NCBI GenBank assembly: GCA_030460725.1
Contig: JAKECL010000001.1
Span: 1 to 33,089 of the forward strand
Direction of reading: 5' to 3'
From: Propionibacterium sp.
GTDB lineage: Bacteria > Actinomycetota > Actinomycetes > Actinomycetales > Actinomycetaceae
Length of the DNA: 33,089 nucleotides
Both the position numbers and the translations under genes were made by a program. This document shows, piece by piece, positions 32,927-33,089 of the stretch. Numbering within the stretch: position 1 is the first letter of the stretch; each line of letters opens with the position of its first letter. The notes below the pieces were generated by a model. It did not search any database. It had not been told where the DNA came from and was given only the letters and a program-made list of their open reading frames with translations.

Positions 32927-33089
32927 AGGGCAGACAGAGAGCATTCTGTCTCGAGGGGTGTCGCGCAGAGAGACTCCCCGGCTGGGCAGAATGTGGGTCG
33001 AGGAGGCAGAGGGGTGTCGGCCCGGTGAACGTCAAGATATGCGTGGATGTGGGAGCCGGGCATCGATGTCACGCCCCGCAGTCTCGGGG
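32927..33089. other. right-end region without a recognisable gene
   Basis: The last 163 bases hold no recognised protein. Two frames are open to the window edge, from an ATG near 32991 and a GTG near 33025, but neither resembles a known family in the few residues visible. Confidence 0.4.
32932..32951 (+). terminator. hairpin after the flippase gene
   Basis: AGACAGA and TCTGTCT form a perfect seven-base stem with a six-base loop, about six bases after the stop codon. There is no T-run, so it may act as an mRNA 3'-end stabiliser or weak terminator at the end of the operon. Confidence 0.4.

Noticed and set aside
1..33089. CRISPR array, tRNA/rRNA, insertion sequence or integrase
   Set aside because: No regularly spaced repeats, cloverleaf-like conserved RNA sequence, terminal inverted repeats or recombinase proteins were found by reading.
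32991..33089. Possible gene start at the right edge
   Set aside because: About 30 residues open to the edge with no family resemblance and no convincing ribosome-binding site; listed only as unassigned.

Overview
The window is about 33 kb of high-GC DNA with many GTG starts and 'ATGA'/'GTGA' gene overlaps. With the protein families present (a LytR-CpsA-Psr protein, mycobacterial-type galactofuranosyltransferases, a DUF6541-type membrane protein), this suggests an actinobacterium. A host-associated Actinomyces/Schaalia-like organism is my best guess, but no marker gene is present, so the genus is inference. Almost every gene serves cell-surface glycopolymer synthesis. There are no rRNA or tRNA genes, CRISPR arrays, transposases or phage genes.

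Left part (1-2370, minus strand): a partial LCP-family glycopolymer ligase, a DUF2304 membrane protein and a dolichyl-phosphate-mannose-synthase-like GT2. The latter two form a familiar polyprenyl-phosphate-sugar module.

Middle part (2459-18552): a sugar-nucleotide and glycosyltransferase block. Homologues of WbpD, WbpE and WbpB are adjacent. WbpI lies on the opposite strand at 6602-7672, and a WbpA-type dehydrogenase closes the block at 17260-18552. Together these five could convert UDP-GlcNAc to UDP-2,3-diacetamido-2,3-dideoxy-mannuronic acid. Seven glycosyltransferases and a fused (PglK/MsbA-like) ABC flippase are interleaved with them, so the block probably builds and flips a lipid-linked oligosaccharide containing a diacetamido-uronic acid.

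Right part (18744-32926): composition becomes visibly less GC-rich after a 327-base gene-free gap with a candidate promoter. First comes a phosphocholine module: a LicC-LicA fusion, a LicB-like choline permease and a LicD-like phosphocholine transferase. It is followed directly by a galactofuranan module resembling the mycobacterial galactan machinery: GlfT2-like, a DUF6541-type membrane protein, GlfT1-like, an extra GT2, UDP-galactopyranose mutase, a Wzm/Wzt ABC exporter and a MATE/Wzx-like membrane protein. The simplest reading is an actinobacterial surface galactan exported by Wzm/Wzt and decorated with phosphocholine.

Regulation visible in sequence: several genes have an actinobacterial-type -10 hexamer (TAGnnT) at a sensible distance. 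wbpI and the GT at 12470 lack a Shine-Dalgarno sequence and sit exactly where a leaderless transcript would start. wbpI and the divergent GT at 7730 appear to share one palindromic -10 element (TAGTCTA). All functions are from sequence reading alone; no database search was run.
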